DNA of 37,536 nt. Origin: Longitalea arenae. GTDB taxonomy: Bacteria > Bacteroidota > Bacteroidia > Chitinophagales > Chitinophagaceae. Each line of letters opens with the position of its first letter. Positions within the stretch are counted from its first letter, which is position 1. This document shows positions 7,493 through 16,500 of this stretch, one piece after another. The DNA is taken from NCBI RefSeq assembly GCF_016924755.1, contig NZ_JAFFJX010000029.1, forward strand, positions 1-37,536, in the 5' to 3' direction. The position numbers and the translations under genes were made by a program. The notes below the pieces were generated by a model that saw only the letters and a list, made by a program, of their open reading frames with translations, was not told the DNA's origin and ran no database searches.

Positions 7493-8135
7493 CAAGATTA
7501 TAAACCAGCCTGGCCGGTACAAATGCGCGACCATCTATGACGAGTTCGCTACGATCAGGGCTTCGAGCGTACTGAGGGTGATTGGCCAGGGGCGATCAAA
7601 CGACATCATCTGCATAATCGCCGTACAGGATTACAGTCAATTAAAACAGGTCTATAGCCGTGAGGAAGCTGAAGCGATTTTCAATATGACGGGAAACATC
7701 ATAAGCGGCCAGGTAAGCGGGGAAACCGCCAAGCTTCTGTCGGAACGTTTTCCCAAAACCATGCAAGATCGCCAAAGCATGTCGATCAACAGTAGCGATA
7801 CATCGATAAGTCACTCAAAACAACTGGAAGCGTCAATACCACCGAGCACGATTTCAAGTTTGTCGAGCGGTGAATTTGTCGGGATCACAGCTGATAATCC
7901 GGACCAGCCGATTGAACTGAAAGGCTTTCACTCCCGAATTATTAATGATGTGCCGGCGCTTGCTGCGGAAAAGGCTGCATTTAAGGCTTTGCCGGAATCG
8001 GAAAAAGCCAATGATCCAGTGGAGATCCAGCGGGTATTTTTCGAAATTAAGCAGCATGTGCAGGACATTGCCGAAGTGGTTATGGAGCGAATGTTGAACG
8101 ATCCGGCAAAAGAACATTTGGTTATTCAAAAGTAG
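7425..8135 (+). pseudogene. traG: C-terminal fragment of a TraG/VirD4-type conjugative coupling protein
   Basis: From the last upstream stop the frame gives FALICDRLNKIINQPGRYKC, then ATIYDEFATI (Walker B, Asp-Glu), GQGRSNDIICIIAVQDYSQL, NMTGNIISGQVSGETAKLLS, SINSSDTSISHSKQLEASIP and SSLSSGEFVGITADNP. These are successive motifs of the type IV coupling protein of Bacteroidota conjugative transposons, which has about 650-800 residues. Only the final 235 or so are here; Walker A and the N-terminal membrane helices are missing. No other tra gene is present, so this is a remnant of a lost integrative conjugative element. A later internal start at 7578 is possible but would omit Walker B. Confidence 0.82.
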
Positions 8136-8523
8136 GATAACTTAAGACAGTGCTACTCTAAACAGCATTACTGTTTTCAATTGCAAATGCAAACGATCTC
8201 CGTACAAATTAGCTGTTCTCACTCTAGAGGCGTAGTTTTTAATCCTTATTAAAATTAACTAAACACTTACATTATCGGAAAAACAAATTTCGTCGCTTTT
8301 TTTGAGAGATACCAAAGTAGAAGCTATTTCCCTCCACTTCTGCTGTTGACCGGAGTTCTATCGAACCGCTTCTCTCCTTTCTGTTATTTATTCAAACGAT
8401 GAAATCGGCTTACAACCAATTATCTGTGATTTGAATCATTTACGGGGAACCAGGATCAGTCCTTGAAACATAAAGCAGGCGAAAAAATTATCATCAATGA
8501 AGATATAGCCTTCACAGGCATTT
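8136..8523. other. Gap without a recognisable gene
   Basis: Between the TraG fragment and the Crp/Fnr operator no frame shows a family motif. A short plus-strand frame (about 8450-8552) reads HKAGEKIIINEDIAFTGIFV but has no start and runs through the operator, so it is not called. On the minus strand, where a gene driven by that operator would be expected, only frames of under 30 codons are open. Confidence 0.45.
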
Positions 8524-8563
8524 TTGTAACCTCGGGTACAAGTGGTTGTAACTAAGGTTACAA
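8524..8563. promoter_or_regulatory. Tandem Crp/Fnr-type operator overlapping the crp stop codon
   Basis: Two 18-bp dyads of the form TTGTAAC-N4-GTTACAA lie at 8524-8541 (one mismatch in the right half, GGTACAA) and 8546-8563 (perfect). They are separated by four bases (GTGG), giving a 22-bp period, two helical turns. The same double site recurs at 19869-19908 with spacer GTAA. The second dyad contains the stop codon of the Crp/Fnr gene. The most likely reader is that regulator, by inference. No gene now starts next to the site. Confidence 0.72.
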
Positions 8564-9202
8564 ATCCTTGAGCAATTTTATTTGTTTGTTGTAAATAAGC
8601 AATTTCTTTTCGTTCTCCAGTTTTTTTAACAGCCTTGAGATCACCACGCGGTTGGTGCCAAGATCATCTCCTATTTGCTGATGGGTAAGATTGATAACAG
8701 AAGAGCCGCTGATCTTTGATTTTTCTTTCAGATAATTGATCAGACGCTCATCCATCTTTTTGAAGGCAACCTCATCAATGGACTTGATCATTTCCGTAAA
8801 GCGACTTAACATAGTCGTCATTACGTATTTTTTCCAGGATGGGTATTTGACCATCCATTGTTCCATCAGGGCCACCGGGATACAAACCAATACACTGTCT
8901 TCTTCCGCCGTTCCTTTTATGACGCTTGTTTGCGCAAGCATGCAGCAATTAAATGTCATTGCGCAGCTTTCACTTTCCTTTACATAGTACAATAATAACT
9001 CCTGGCCATCATCGTTAATGCGGCTTACTTTGATAGTGCCGCTGGCAAGCAGTGGTATGGCCCTGATCGCCTGCCCGACATTGAGCATAACATCGCCACT
9101 TTTTACTTCCATGATCATTGACTTTTCCTGCAGCTCTGCAAGCAGCGCCGGTTCAAAAAACTCCGAAAATTTACTGCTGTAGTCCAGTGATTGCCCTATC
9201 AT
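8558..9202 (-). CDS. Crp/Fnr-family transcriptional regulator
   Basis: A 214-residue protein. The N-terminal cyclic-nucleotide-binding-like beta barrel (about 15-125) contains VKSGDVMLNVGQAIRAIPLL, then GTIKVSRINDDGQELLLYYV and an ESCAMTFNCCML segment. That Cys-rich variant is common in Bacteroidota Crp/Fnr proteins, where it may sense redox or sulfur species (inference). A long dimerisation helix follows, then a winged helix with LTHQQIGDDLGTNRVVISRL (about 173-192) as recognition motif. It is the last gene of the minus-strand block. Matching palindromes overlap its own stop codon and precede the DUF2892 gene 11 kb away, which suggests those sites are its targets. Confidence 0.9.
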   Translation of the reverse strand: MIGQSLDYSSKFSEFFEPALLAELQEKSMIMEVKSGDVMLNVGQAIRAIPLLASGTIKVSRINDDGQELLLYYVKESESCAMTFNCCMLAQTSVIKGTAEEDSVLVCIPVALMEQWMVKYPSWKKYVMTTMLSRFTEMIKSIDEVAFKKMDERLINYLKEKSKISGSSVINLTHQQIGDDLGTNRVVISRLLKKLENEKKLLIYNKQIKLLKDL

Positions 9203-9244
9203 AATAAATAATTATTTGTATTTAAGGTTTCATCGTTGATGAAC

Positions 9245-9439
9245 TTATATAAGTACATATTTCTTTTTACAATGCTCGCACTCATAGTATTTGGGTTTGA
9301 TCTTTCCAAAGGAAACGAGTTTTACCAAACGTGCTGCAAAGGATACTTTTTTAGCAAGCAGGTTTCCCTCACAGCATGTACAGCGAATGCCTATGACAGT
9401 ACGGTGTACTATGATCTTATCCAGGTCAAGCAGTCCCAT
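9245..9439 (-). CDS. Small zinc-ribbon-like protein
   Basis: A 64-residue protein with two CxxC pairs: R-C-T-C-C in the middle and YECEHCKKKYVLI at the C-terminus, separated by a basic LLAKKVSFAARLVKLVSFGK stretch. The spacing resembles the small zinc-ribbon proteins of Bacteroidota whose two knuckles bracket a hydrophobic or amphipathic linker. It lies 42 bases upstream of the Crp/Fnr gene on the same strand and could be co-transcribed with it. Overlapping plus-strand frames have no motif. The start (ATG at 9439) is the only ATG giving both knuckles, but is not proven. Function unknown. Confidence 0.55.
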   Translation of the reverse strand: MGLLDLDKIIVHRTVIGIRCTCCEGNLLAKKVSFAARLVKLVSFGKIKPKYYECEHCKKKYVLI

Positions 9440-9538
9440 ATTGAACGCAAAAATGGGACTGGCCGGTGAAAGGGCAAAAAAACTGGGATGAACCGCTTTG
9501 TTCTGGGACGAATGAATGGAATGTGGTGTAAAAACGGG

Positions 9539-10276
9539 TCAATTATCTTTAATTCCAAGCGCCTTAAAGAGGGCTTCCTTGTATGATTTACCTATGGGAA
9601 TGATGATGCCCTGCAAAACTACTTCTGCAGGAAACACATGTTCAACTTTATTAATATTAACGGAATAACTCCGGTGTATCCTGACAAAGTTTCTTTGATC
9701 TATCTGTCTAGTAAGGTCATTAATCGTTGACCGCACCATTACTTTTTTTTGCGACTGCAGGTGAATGATAACATAATTGGCGTTGCTTTCAAGATAAAGT
9801 ATTTCGTGCAGGTATATCTTCTTAAAAAGATGGCCATCTTTTACAAATACATGGTCTTTGCCGGTCGATGTAGTTGCTTCGGTTTGCTTACCGGAGTGAT
9901 GGCCGGTAAAATTATTGAATGCAATTTCAATAGCTGCAAACAGGTCTTCTTTGCTGAACGGCTTTACAATATAGGCATGCGGTTTTACTTTTTTGGCCAG
10001 GTCTATTGTATCGGGGTCACTGTTGGCGGTTAAAAAAATGAAAGGGATGGCGTATAACTCATTTATTTTTTGCGCCACGTCAAAACCGTCTTTTTTGCCT
10101 GATAACTGAATGTCGAGTAATAACAGGTCTGGTTTATTGTTCACAAGCATGTCAATGGCCTCGGTGTAATTAATAGCCGGGCCGCAATGCGCATAACCCA
10201 ATTCCTGTAGCGTACTGATTATTGTCCGCGCTATTACCAGCTCGTCTTCTACAACGCCTATTTTTAAACCTGACAT
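9539..10276 (-). CDS. LytTR-family response regulator
   Basis: A 245-residue response regulator: receiver domain (residues 3-125) with acidic pair E10/D11, phosphoacceptor Asp55 in LLLLDIQLSG, and Lys in YIVKPFSKED. A linker is followed by a LytTR DNA-binding domain (about 140-240) with ILYLESNANYVIIHLQSQKK, MVRSTINDL and FVRIHRSYSVNINKVE. ATG at 10276 is chosen because the receiver begins right after it; a longer reading frame would read into the kinase gene. The start lies four bases past the stop of the histidine-kinase gene, so the two form an operon and very likely a cognate pair. Confidence 0.93.
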   Translation of the reverse strand: MSGLKIGVVEDELVIARTIISTLQELGYAHCGPAINYTEAIDMLVNNKPDLLLLDIQLSGKKDGFDVAQKINELYAIPFIFLTANSDPDTIDLAKKVKPHAYIVKPFSKEDLFAAIEIAFNNFTGHHSGKQTEATTSTGKDHVFVKDGHLFKKIYLHEILYLESNANYVIIHLQSQKKVMVRSTINDLTRQIDQRNFVRIHRSYSVNINKVEHVFPAEVVLQGIIIPIGKSYKEALFKALGIKDN

Positions 10277-10280
10277 ATCT

Positions 10281-13200
10281 TCAATCTTCTGTTTTCCGCA
10301 GGTTGCGGTTTGTAAAGGTAATTGTAAATTGAGCGATTTTATTTTCATATAACACGTTGCCGCCAATTTGCCTACTCAGGTCATTAATCAACTGAATGCC
10401 CAGCGTGCTGCCCCTGAACAGATCAAAATCGGCCGGAAGGCCGGGGCCATTATCGGAATACACCAACTCGTATTTCCCGTCTGTTACTACATTGATCTTT
10501 ATATTTATTTTGCCATATTCAATTTTGTTAAAAGCATATTTAAATGAGTTGGATAAGAGCTCATTCAGGATGAGGCCAAGAGGAACTGCCGAGTCAATAT
10601 CTAAATATAAAACCGGCACCGCTATACTTATTGATACGTCCTTTTGCTTTTTGTAAAGCGCCTCCACCTGCCGGCAAAGGTCTTTTACAAACTGGCTCAA
10701 CTCTATGGCGCTCAGGTTTTCAAACTGGTACAGGTTCTGGTGTATCAGTGCAATGCTTCTTACTCTGTTGCGGCCTTCCATCAAGGCTTCTTTTGCGTCA
10801 GCATCCAGGTTTCTGCTTTGCAGTTCCAGTAACCCGGATATTACCTGTAAGTTGTTTTTCACCCGGTGATGTATTTCTTTCAGCAGTACATCTTTCTCTG
10901 CAAGTAAGGTTTCCTGTTCTGACAATGCCTTTTTCAAAAGGGCTGTTCTTTCATTCACCGTTCGTTCCAGTTTGTTCTTATCTGCTGCCAATTGTTTGGT
11001 TCTCCATTTTATGACCCAGCAAACTATCAGGATCAACAACAGGGTAAGTAAAACGAGGAACCACCACTCCACATAAAAAGGCTTCAGCACCAGCAATGGA
11101 ATACGTAATTCGCTTTTACTCCAGGCACCCTCGCCATTTTGTGCTTTTATATGTAATGTGAAGTTTCCATAAGGCAAACCGCTGATGCGTATGGAGTTTT
11201 CGTTAATATAGTTCCAGTCTTTGTCTACTCCTTCAATTTGATAGGCATAGCGGTGTACGTCGGTTTTTGCATAATCCAGTAATTGAAATTCAAGGGTAAA
11301 AAATTTATCGCCAGGTTTAAGTATAATATTTGAGGTGGTCAATAGCTCGTTTATTTTATTGACCAGGCCGTTTTCAGAACCAACATACTGGTTAAATGCA
11401 ATAATGCGTAAGGGTACATTAAACGTGCTGCTGTCTTTTATAAAGTCGCCGGGGTTGAATTCATTTATGCCATCTATGCCGCCAAAAAACAGCCTTCCGT
11501 CGTTTGCTTTAAAGGATGAGCTTCTGTTAAACTCATTATGAGCAATGCCATCGGCTGTGGTAAAGGTTGTTGCGGAAAATGTTTTTTTGTTAAAGCGGAT
11601 AAGCCCGTTGTCTGAACTGATCCATAGGTTATCCCAGGCATCGGATTCTATCCTGTAGAGCACATCGGATGGCAACCCGCTGGCAATATTGAATTGCTGA
11701 AAAGTATTTTCGTTTTTATTCCATTTATATAAACCTTCCCCGTTGGTGGCCAGCCAGTATATGCCATCCCTATCTGCAAAGGCATCCAGTAAACTAAGCC
11801 CTTCTGTAAATGACGATTGATAGCGGGTGATGACCAACTGACCGTTCTTCGGCGTTATTGTAAACAATCCATTCTCTGCTACCGCCCATATAGTATCGGC
11901 ATTGGTTTTGAAAAAACGGTAAATAAAGACTGGCTCTTTATTATTGGAAGAGGCATACAGGAGTGATTTAAATTTACTGCTGCGGGAATTGTATAATGAA
12001 ACGCCATTGCTTCTTCCCAACAATAACAAGCTGTCATTTAAAGACAACATTGACCAGATTTCAGTACCTGTACCGCCTGGTATTGGCTGTAAGCTGTTGT
12101 CTTCTTCGCGGTACCTAAACAGATTAAAGCCCCCTGAATACAAGGCACCATCATGATCAACCAGGGCATACTTGATCTCATCCGCATTGACAACATACTG
12201 CATGCTGGCTTCCCGTTGCAGAAAGGTATGCCACCATATATTGGCAGCCACCCGGCCCGAATTGTCGGCATATATGCCACGTGCCTGACTGTTGCGCTGA
12301 ACACTTTGTTGCTTTGTGGTAAAGTATTGTCTAAAACGGTTCCTTTCTATCTTTAACTGAATGATACCAAGCGAGGTGCAAAGCCAGAGATTATCCTGGT
12401 TGTCGGCAAAAAGCCGGTATAGAAATAAACTTTCAAATGCTTTCAGCTCCGATTTGTCAACCACCTTTAAAAAAGCATTTTGCTCCCATACGTACAATGC
12501 ATCGGGGCCGATATAAAATGCGCAGGCATTGCCGTTTCCGGCGCTGGCCGACTGATACCAATATCTTCCCTGCAGGTTGTTTAAACTATATTTACTCCAG
12601 TCAACATTCGATACTATTTTCCCATCAGGCGTTAACATGCCAACGACAAAGTGGTCGGAGTTGGAAGCAAAATTGAAAGTAAGCAAAAGCGCATCCTCCT
12701 CATTAAAGCCGATGGGAAGCGACCTTAATACATCCTTTTGGGTAAATGCAATCACTTTATCATTCGATACCAGGTATTGGGGTAGCTGGTTCGATAATTT
12801 TAACAGTGTTTTCCCATTTGCAAACATACACAGCGGCCCAGTGCTGCGATAATCGGAAAAAGCCAGTGAGTCTTTTGTTACCCAGTTTTTAATTTCATAA
12901 CGAAGGATAAATCCTTTTTTGGTGGAATATTTCCAGAGTCTGAAAGGCCAGGCCGTTAGAAACTTAACTTCATCAGTACCGTCATTCGATATCCAGTAAA
13001 CATCCTGCTCTTTGAAAGGCAGGTTGGGAAAAGCTGCCGTAAGCGTTTTTATTTCATGGGTAACGGTATTCAATACGTCTATCATGCCATTAGTGGTCAA
13101 TTGAAAACCATTGCTGCCATATTCAATGAACAGGTTGCCAGCATCGTCTTTTGCCAGTTGCACCACTTTGTTGTTCTGCAGGTTGTTTCGCTGACGGGTA

Positions 13201-13442
13201 AAAAGCAAACAGTTTTTACCATCGTAGCGGTTCAACCCGTTGCGGGTGCCAAACCACATAAAGCCGGCATTATCCTGTAAACCACAAAATACTTCGTGAG
13301 AGGCTAGTCCGTCTTCAATGGAGAGAAACCTTTTGCTGATAATGTAAGCGGGGTTATTGGCGGTGCTTTGAGCTGCTACAGAAAGGCTGTGTAACATCAA
13401 AGTGCCCAGGATGCAGGTAAAAAGAAATAAACGGATCATCAA
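10281..13442 (-). CDS. Propeller sensor histidine kinase (Reg_prop, Y_Y_Y, HisKA_2, HATPase)
   Basis: A 1053-residue membrane sensor. A signal peptide (about 1-25, ending SVAAQS) leads into a periplasmic seven-bladed-type double propeller of Reg_prop repeats (FMWFGTRNGLNRYDGK; WLCTSLGIIQL; WISSDNGLIRF) to about 690, then a Y_Y_Y domain (ending PYGNFTLHIKAQNGEGAWS). One transmembrane helix lies at about 794-815, then a coiled coil. The kinase is of the HisKA_2 type: EIHHRVKNNLQVISGLLELQ with the phosphorylated His around 858. The ATPase N-box is NELLSNSFKYAF (about 960) and G-box DNGPGLP. No receiver is attached, so the signal passes to the LytTR regulator encoded next. A strong terminator separates it from the giant surface-protein gene upstream. 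Confidence 0.93.
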   Translation of the reverse strand: MMIRLFLFTCILGTLMLHSLSVAAQSTANNPAYIISKRFLSIEDGLASHEVFCGLQDNAGFMWFGTRNGLNRYDGKNCLLFTRQRNNLQNNKVVQLAKDDAGNLFIEYGSNGFQLTTNGMIDVLNTVTHEIKTLTAAFPNLPFKEQDVYWISNDGTDEVKFLTAWPFRLWKYSTKKGFILRYEIKNWVTKDSLAFSDYRSTGPLCMFANGKTLLKLSNQLPQYLVSNDKVIAFTQKDVLRSLPIGFNEEDALLLTFNFASNSDHFVVGMLTPDGKIVSNVDWSKYSLNNLQGRYWYQSASAGNGNACAFYIGPDALYVWEQNAFLKVVDKSELKAFESLFLYRLFADNQDNLWLCTSLGIIQLKIERNRFRQYFTTKQQSVQRNSQARGIYADNSGRVAANIWWHTFLQREASMQYVVNADEIKYALVDHDGALYSGGFNLFRYREEDNSLQPIPGGTGTEIWSMLSLNDSLLLLGRSNGVSLYNSRSSKFKSLLYASSNNKEPVFIYRFFKTNADTIWAVAENGLFTITPKNGQLVITRYQSSFTEGLSLLDAFADRDGIYWLATNGEGLYKWNKNENTFQQFNIASGLPSDVLYRIESDAWDNLWISSDNGLIRFNKKTFSATTFTTADGIAHNEFNRSSSFKANDGRLFFGGIDGINEFNPGDFIKDSSTFNVPLRIIAFNQYVGSENGLVNKINELLTTSNIILKPGDKFFTLEFQLLDYAKTDVHRYAYQIEGVDKDWNYINENSIRISGLPYGNFTLHIKAQNGEGAWSKSELRIPLLVLKPFYVEWWFLVLLTLLLILIVCWVIKWRTKQLAADKNKLERTVNERTALLKKALSEQETLLAEKDVLLKEIHHRVKNNLQVISGLLELQSRNLDADAKEALMEGRNRVRSIALIHQNLYQFENLSAIELSQFVKDLCRQVEALYKKQKDVSISIAVPVLYLDIDSAVPLGLILNELLSNSFKYAFNKIEYGKINIKINVVTDGKYELVYSDNGPGLPADFDLFRGSTLGIQLINDLSRQIGGNVLYENKIAQFTITFTNRNLRKTED

Positions 13443-13501
13443 TTGTTTCCCCCGGATGAGGCTAGGTTAAAAATTTGACAATATACATAAAAAAATGGCA
13501 A

Positions 13502-13535
13502 AAGGTGGGTCCCCTCTTTAAGAGGGACCCACCTT
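13502..13535 (-). terminator. Strong hairpin terminator after the giant surface-protein gene
   Basis: An inverted repeat with arm AAGGTGGGTCCC, extended by CTCTT/AAGAG with one bulged C, forms a 16-17 bp stem and a minimal loop. In the minus-strand direction it is followed by TTTTGCCATTTTTTT. It lies 18 bases after the stop codon of the surface-protein gene and about 60 bases before the kinase start, so it probably ends that transcript and isolates the kinase operon. Confidence 0.88.
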
Positions 13536-13552
13536 ACAATTTACGCTGTAAT

Positions 13553-16500
13553 TTATTGTTTTACGAACCTGTATGTACCTAAACTGGTTTTAACGTTATA
13601 GATACCCGCAGGCCAGTTGCCGATATTGATGCGGGTATTGTTGGTGAGCACTACATTGTCTACCAACATGCCTGCGGTATTATACACCTGCGCCTGTCGC
13701 CCGATGAGCGCCGGATCTTTAATTGTAAGGGTGACAAAACTGTTGGCCGGGACTGGCGTAATCTGCAAACCATCTTTGGCCGCAAATTTCAAGAGCGCAG
13801 TTTTGCTGTAGGTAAATTGACCGTCTATGTCAACCATTTTCAGGCGGTAGTAATTGTTGCCCGCAAGCGGGTTTTCATCGGTAAATGAATAAGGGTGTGC
13901 GCCGCTTCCCATGGCCGCCAAAGCGTCAAGTTTGATAAAGCTAACGCCATCGGCACTGCGCTCTATTTGAAACATGGATGTATTTTCTTCATCGGCTGTT
14001 TTCCATTTAAGTACTGCTTTGTTACCCGCTGCCTGGCCGGTAAACTCAAGCAGGGTGAGCGGTAGTGCAGAAAGCACGTTCAGGGTAACGGCATTGCTTA
14101 AGTAGGTTACGGTTCCTGTTACGCCGGCAGGCCAGGTTACCGAAGCAAAACTTCCTGTTACCGTGGCGCCGGTGATGAAGGTAAACGTTTGGCCGGCTGC
14201 CAGGGTAAAGCCATTAATAGTGGAGACGGTGAGCGTACCGCCAACCGTAACGGCTCCACTAACTGCCAGCTGATCGTATTGTGTGCCGGCAGTGGTGCCG
14301 CCGATCTCTGCCTGTAAGACGCCCTGGTTTATTAAATTGCCGGTAACACTGAGTATGCCCAATGAATTGCCCGGCGCAAGTATGCCTGTATTGGTAAAGT
14401 TGGCGTTTACAATGGCGCCTGCGCCTTTAATAGTCCCGTTGTTAATGAGCGTACCGGTTGCACTAAACGTACCGGTTGCACCGATGGTAACAGTACGACC
14501 CGTGGCTATTTCAATAGAGCCGGTGGAGATCGAATTATTAACCGTTAATTCTCTTACCACACCGGTAGCAGGAAATAAAACATTTTTTCCTGCGCCGGGT
14601 ACTGTTCCATTGGCCCAGTTGCCTGCAGTATTCCAGGCAGGGCTTACATTACCGGTCCAGGTATATACGCCTTCATATTCAAGTATTACTGCATTTCCTG
14701 TATAAATTACTTTCCAATACGATGGTAAACCTGTAACTGTAGCAAATGTGCCTGAAACGGCATTGGCGCTGAGGATGGTTACCTGGTCGCCTATTGCGGG
14801 GGTATAGTTCATCGTTACTGCCAGCGTACCGCCCAGCGTTGCTGTACCATTCACCACTAGCTGGTCAAAATCGGTTCCGGCTACGCCCTTACCATTTACG
14901 TCTATTGACAGGGTATTGTTGTTAAAGGTTTCATCGGCATCAAAAGTCATAACGCCAATGGGAGCGCCCGGCGCCAATGTGCCGCCTGCATTTTCATACC
15001 GGGCCGCGGTTATGCTGCCTGCGCCTTTAAGTATCCCACCGGTAATGTTGCTGAAAGTATAGCTGCCAGTACTGATCAACAGGCCCGGAATGGCGGCAGA
15101 CCCGCCAATGGTAATTGTTGCCGCATTGTCGAAGTGGCCTAAATTATAGATCGCCGTAATGGTCACCCGGTTGATCCTGATCAGGCTGCCAGCATTATTG
15201 TAAAAGAGGGAATAATTTTGAAGGCCATACTGCCCTGAAGCAGCACTTGCGCCAATGGTAATGCCACCGGCACTGGTAAACCTGCTTTCATAATCATTGT
15301 ACAACGCAACAGCAGTAGCCCGGTCTATATTGATCTGCCCACCCGTATGGTTAAAGGTTCCTGAATTGTTAATACCATACTGGCCTGCTGCCTCGGTGGC
15401 GCCGATGGTAATGTCGCCGGCATTGTTAAAGGTGTTTCCGGAAGTATTTCGAATTCCCGCTGTTGATACCTGATCAATGATGATATTTCCACCCGAACTG
15501 TTGGTGAAATTCGCGACGCCGTTGTTTAAGCTGGAGTTGATGATGCCATACTGTCCTGAAGCGGCATTTGCGCCAATGATAATACCAGCGGCATTGGTAA
15601 AAGTACTGCCTTGATAATTGTACAACGCCACAGAAGTAGTCCGGTCTATATTGATCTGCCCGCCTGTATTATTGTTAATGACGCCATAGTTTTCAACACC
15701 CCGTGGGCCGGTACCTGCTGTGGCGCCGATAGTAATGGCGCCGGCATTGGTAACAGTTTTGTTGACATTATTAAAAAGTCCTACCATGGTTACCTGGTCA
15801 ATGATGAGCTTACCACCCGTAGTATTGTTGAAAGATGCGTTGTTGTAAATGCCATACTGTCCCGCAACCGCATTAGCCCCGATCGTGATGACGCCGGCAT
15901 TCGTAAAGACGCCAACTGCGTTATTGATGGCAGCTTCGCGGGCAGCGGCCCGGTCGATATTAATTTGAGCGCCTGCATTGTTGTTGAAATTGGCTTCATT
16001 GCGGATCCCGTTCATGGCTAATACCGAAACGTTACCGATGGTAATGATGCCATTGTTTTGTACCGTTCCCTTGTTTATGATGCCCTGTCCCAGATCGCCA
16101 TTAATGGTCAAACTACCAGTGTTGGCGATCGTTAAAGAACCTTCGGGCATAACGGTGACAGACTTTGCCACCCCGGCCGTTGCGCTGATGATTGGGTCAT
16201 TGACCACATCAGGGATGACTGCGTCCAGGGTTGCAGTAGGCACACCTGCCGTCCAGTTGCCAGCGGTATTCCAGTCAGTATTTACCGCGCCGGTCCAGGT
16301 GGTAGGCGGGTTGGAAGTACAAACCAGTACAACCGATTTATCTTCATAGATAATTTGGCAGTTTGTTGGAAGACCGGTTATAGTATTGAATGCGCCCGCA
16401 ATCGAGTTGGCGGTAAGGATAACCACCCGGTCGCCAATGACAGGCGTATAATTTATGGATAAGGCCAGGGTGCCACCAAGTGTTGCTGTGACAATTACTT

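Noticed and set aside
8450-8552. Plus-strand phrase HKAGEKIIINEDIAFTGIF running into the Crp/Fnr operator
   Set aside because: No start codon, short, and runs through a regulatory palindrome; no family I can support.
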